Shown here: piece after piece, positions 5,111-5,730 of the stretch
How the letters are laid out: each line of letters starts with the position of its first letter
Position numbering within the stretch: the stretch's first letter is position 1
NCBI GenBank assembly: GCA_927911515.1
Contig: CAKMQH010000289.1
Span: 1 to 5,730 of the forward strand
From: an uncultured Neisseria sp.
Lineage (GTDB): Bacteria > Pseudomonadota > Gammaproteobacteria > Burkholderiales > Neisseriaceae
Length of the DNA stretch: 5,730 bases
Direction of reading: 5' to 3'
The notes under the pieces: model-generated
Database searches by the model: none
Seen by the model: only the letters and a program-made list of their open reading frames with translations
What the model was told of the DNA's origin: nothing
Program-made: the position numbers and the translations under genes

Positions 5111-5730
5111 TTATAGTCTGGGGGCAAAACGCTGAAGGTAACGGTCTGCCAGACGGGTAATGTCCATCATGATAAGTACGTCGGCGCAGTTGAACGCTTC
5201 ATCGACACAAGGCTCGCCGCAGAACCATGCGCCCGCATTGAGATAGCCTTTAATCAACGGCGGGACGTCAGGCTTGTCCGACGGGGTAATTTCGTCCCAC
5301 TTGAGCGGATTGAGCGGCTTGACGCACCATTTTTCAGGTGCAAGGTATTTGGATTTCAGGGCATGATACAGACCTGCCGCATCACTGCCACCGTCGTGCA
5401 TATCAATGCTGCCGCAGCCTATCATGAAGCGCAGGTTTTCGTCTTTCATGAATTTGACCAAACCCGACCACAAAAGCATGACCAAACCGCCGTTGCGGTA
5501 GTCGGGGTGGGTGCAGGCGCGGCCGAGTTCCACGGTTTGCGGCAGGATGTCTTTGAGCGGGGCGAGGTCGAATTCGTGTTCGCTGTACCAGCCGCCGACC
5601 TTTTTGGCGGTGTCTTCAGTGATCAGGCGGTAGCAGCCGATGACTTCGCCGGTGGCGTCGTCGAAGGCGAGCAGGTGGTGGCAGTGTTCGTCGTAGGGGG
5701 TCGGTATCGCGGCCGTCCACGCCTTGGATG
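5111..5730 (-). CDS. GNAT/OlsB-like N-acyltransferase (partial, frameshifted near window edge)
   Basis: The visible 3' part resembles the OlsB-type GNAT family (L-ornithine N-alpha-acyltransferase, 3-hydroxyacyl-ACP donor), sometimes annotated as 'hemolysin'. Landmarks in order are YDEHCHHLLAFD, GEVIGCYRLIT, GGWYSEHEFDL, ELGRACTHPDYRNG (the acyl-carrier binding region), MIGCGSIDMHDGG, AAGLYHAL, YLAP, PPLIKGYLNAGAWFCGEPC and FNCADVLIMMD, ending RYLQRFAPRL with TAA at 5111-5113. A GTG start at 5533 would cut the family core in half, so the gene must begin beyond 5730. Reading upstream of YDE in the same frame gives SKAWTAAIPTP. Dropping one C from the five-C run (plus 5696-5700, GGGGG) gives IQGVDGRDTDPYDE, which fits the family much better. 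The substrate is inferred from family resemblance only; its neighbour is a PlsC acyltransferase gene. Confidence 0.85.
   Translation of the reverse strand, partial: SKAWTAAIPTPYDEHCHHLLAFDDATGEVIGCYRLITEDTAKKVGGWYSEHEFDLAPLKDILPQTVELGRACTHPDYRNGGLVMLLWSGLVKFMKDENLRFMIGCGSIDMHDGGSDAAGLYHALKSKYLAPEKWCVKPLNPLKWDEITPSDKPDVPPLIKGYLNAGAWFCGEPCVDEAFNCADVLIMMDITRLADRYLQRFAPRL
5696..5700 (-). other. Frameshift site in the olsB-like gene (one extra C)
   Basis: On the coding strand the run GACCCCCTACGAC contains five C. With four it reads GAC CCC TAC GAC (D-P-Y-D), joining the upstream frame (IQGVDGRDT) to YDEHCHHLL. Only about 11 codons upstream are visible, so this is less certain than the yidC and DUF1963 sites. 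Confidence 0.68.

Overview
The window looks like chromosomal DNA from a commensal Neisseria, or a very close relative. Three things point there. The 13-mer AGGTCGTCTGAAA, a variant ('dialect') of the Neisseria DNA uptake sequence (DUS), occurs six times intact and three times degenerate, mostly as inverted pairs after genes. The genes are typical betaproteobacterial housekeeping genes with moderate GC. The canonical meningococcal/gonococcal 10-mer GCCGTCTGAA is absent, which argues against those two species and for a mucosa/sicca/subflava-like commensal.

Layout. Plus strand: the last codons of yidD (2-55), a probable promoter, then yidC (177-1819), the inner-membrane insertase, ending in a DUS hairpin terminator. 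Everything after that is on the minus strand. A DUF1963/YwqG-like gene (1914-2629) converges on yidC and shares its terminator. sspA-sspB (3865 down to 2831) form a two-gene operon with its own promoter and terminator. A noncoding stretch of about 300 bp separates sspA from a PlsC-type acyltransferase gene (4256-5005). A GNAT/OlsB-like acyltransferase gene (5111 to beyond the window end) lies upstream of plsC.

How the genes relate. YidD and YidC serve membrane protein insertion. SspA (RNA polymerase-associated) and SspB (ClpXP adaptor) are stress-response partners; the gonococcal homologues are known as RegF/RegG. The OlsB-like and PlsC-like proteins together resemble the two-step route to ornithine lipid, although a DUS hairpin lies between the genes.

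The most striking observation is base-level. Four of the seven genes carry single-base indels in short G or C runs, six in all, and each is cleanly repairable to the expected family protein: three extra C in the yidD tail, one missing G in yidC, one missing G in DUF1963, one extra C in olsB. Because yidC is expected to be essential, sequencing or assembly error is the simplest explanation. I saw no CRISPR, phage, defence or insertion-sequence genes and no convincing novel system. The secondary points of interest are a duplicated degenerate DUS terminator, a palindrome around the sspA -10 box and the olsB/plsC pair.
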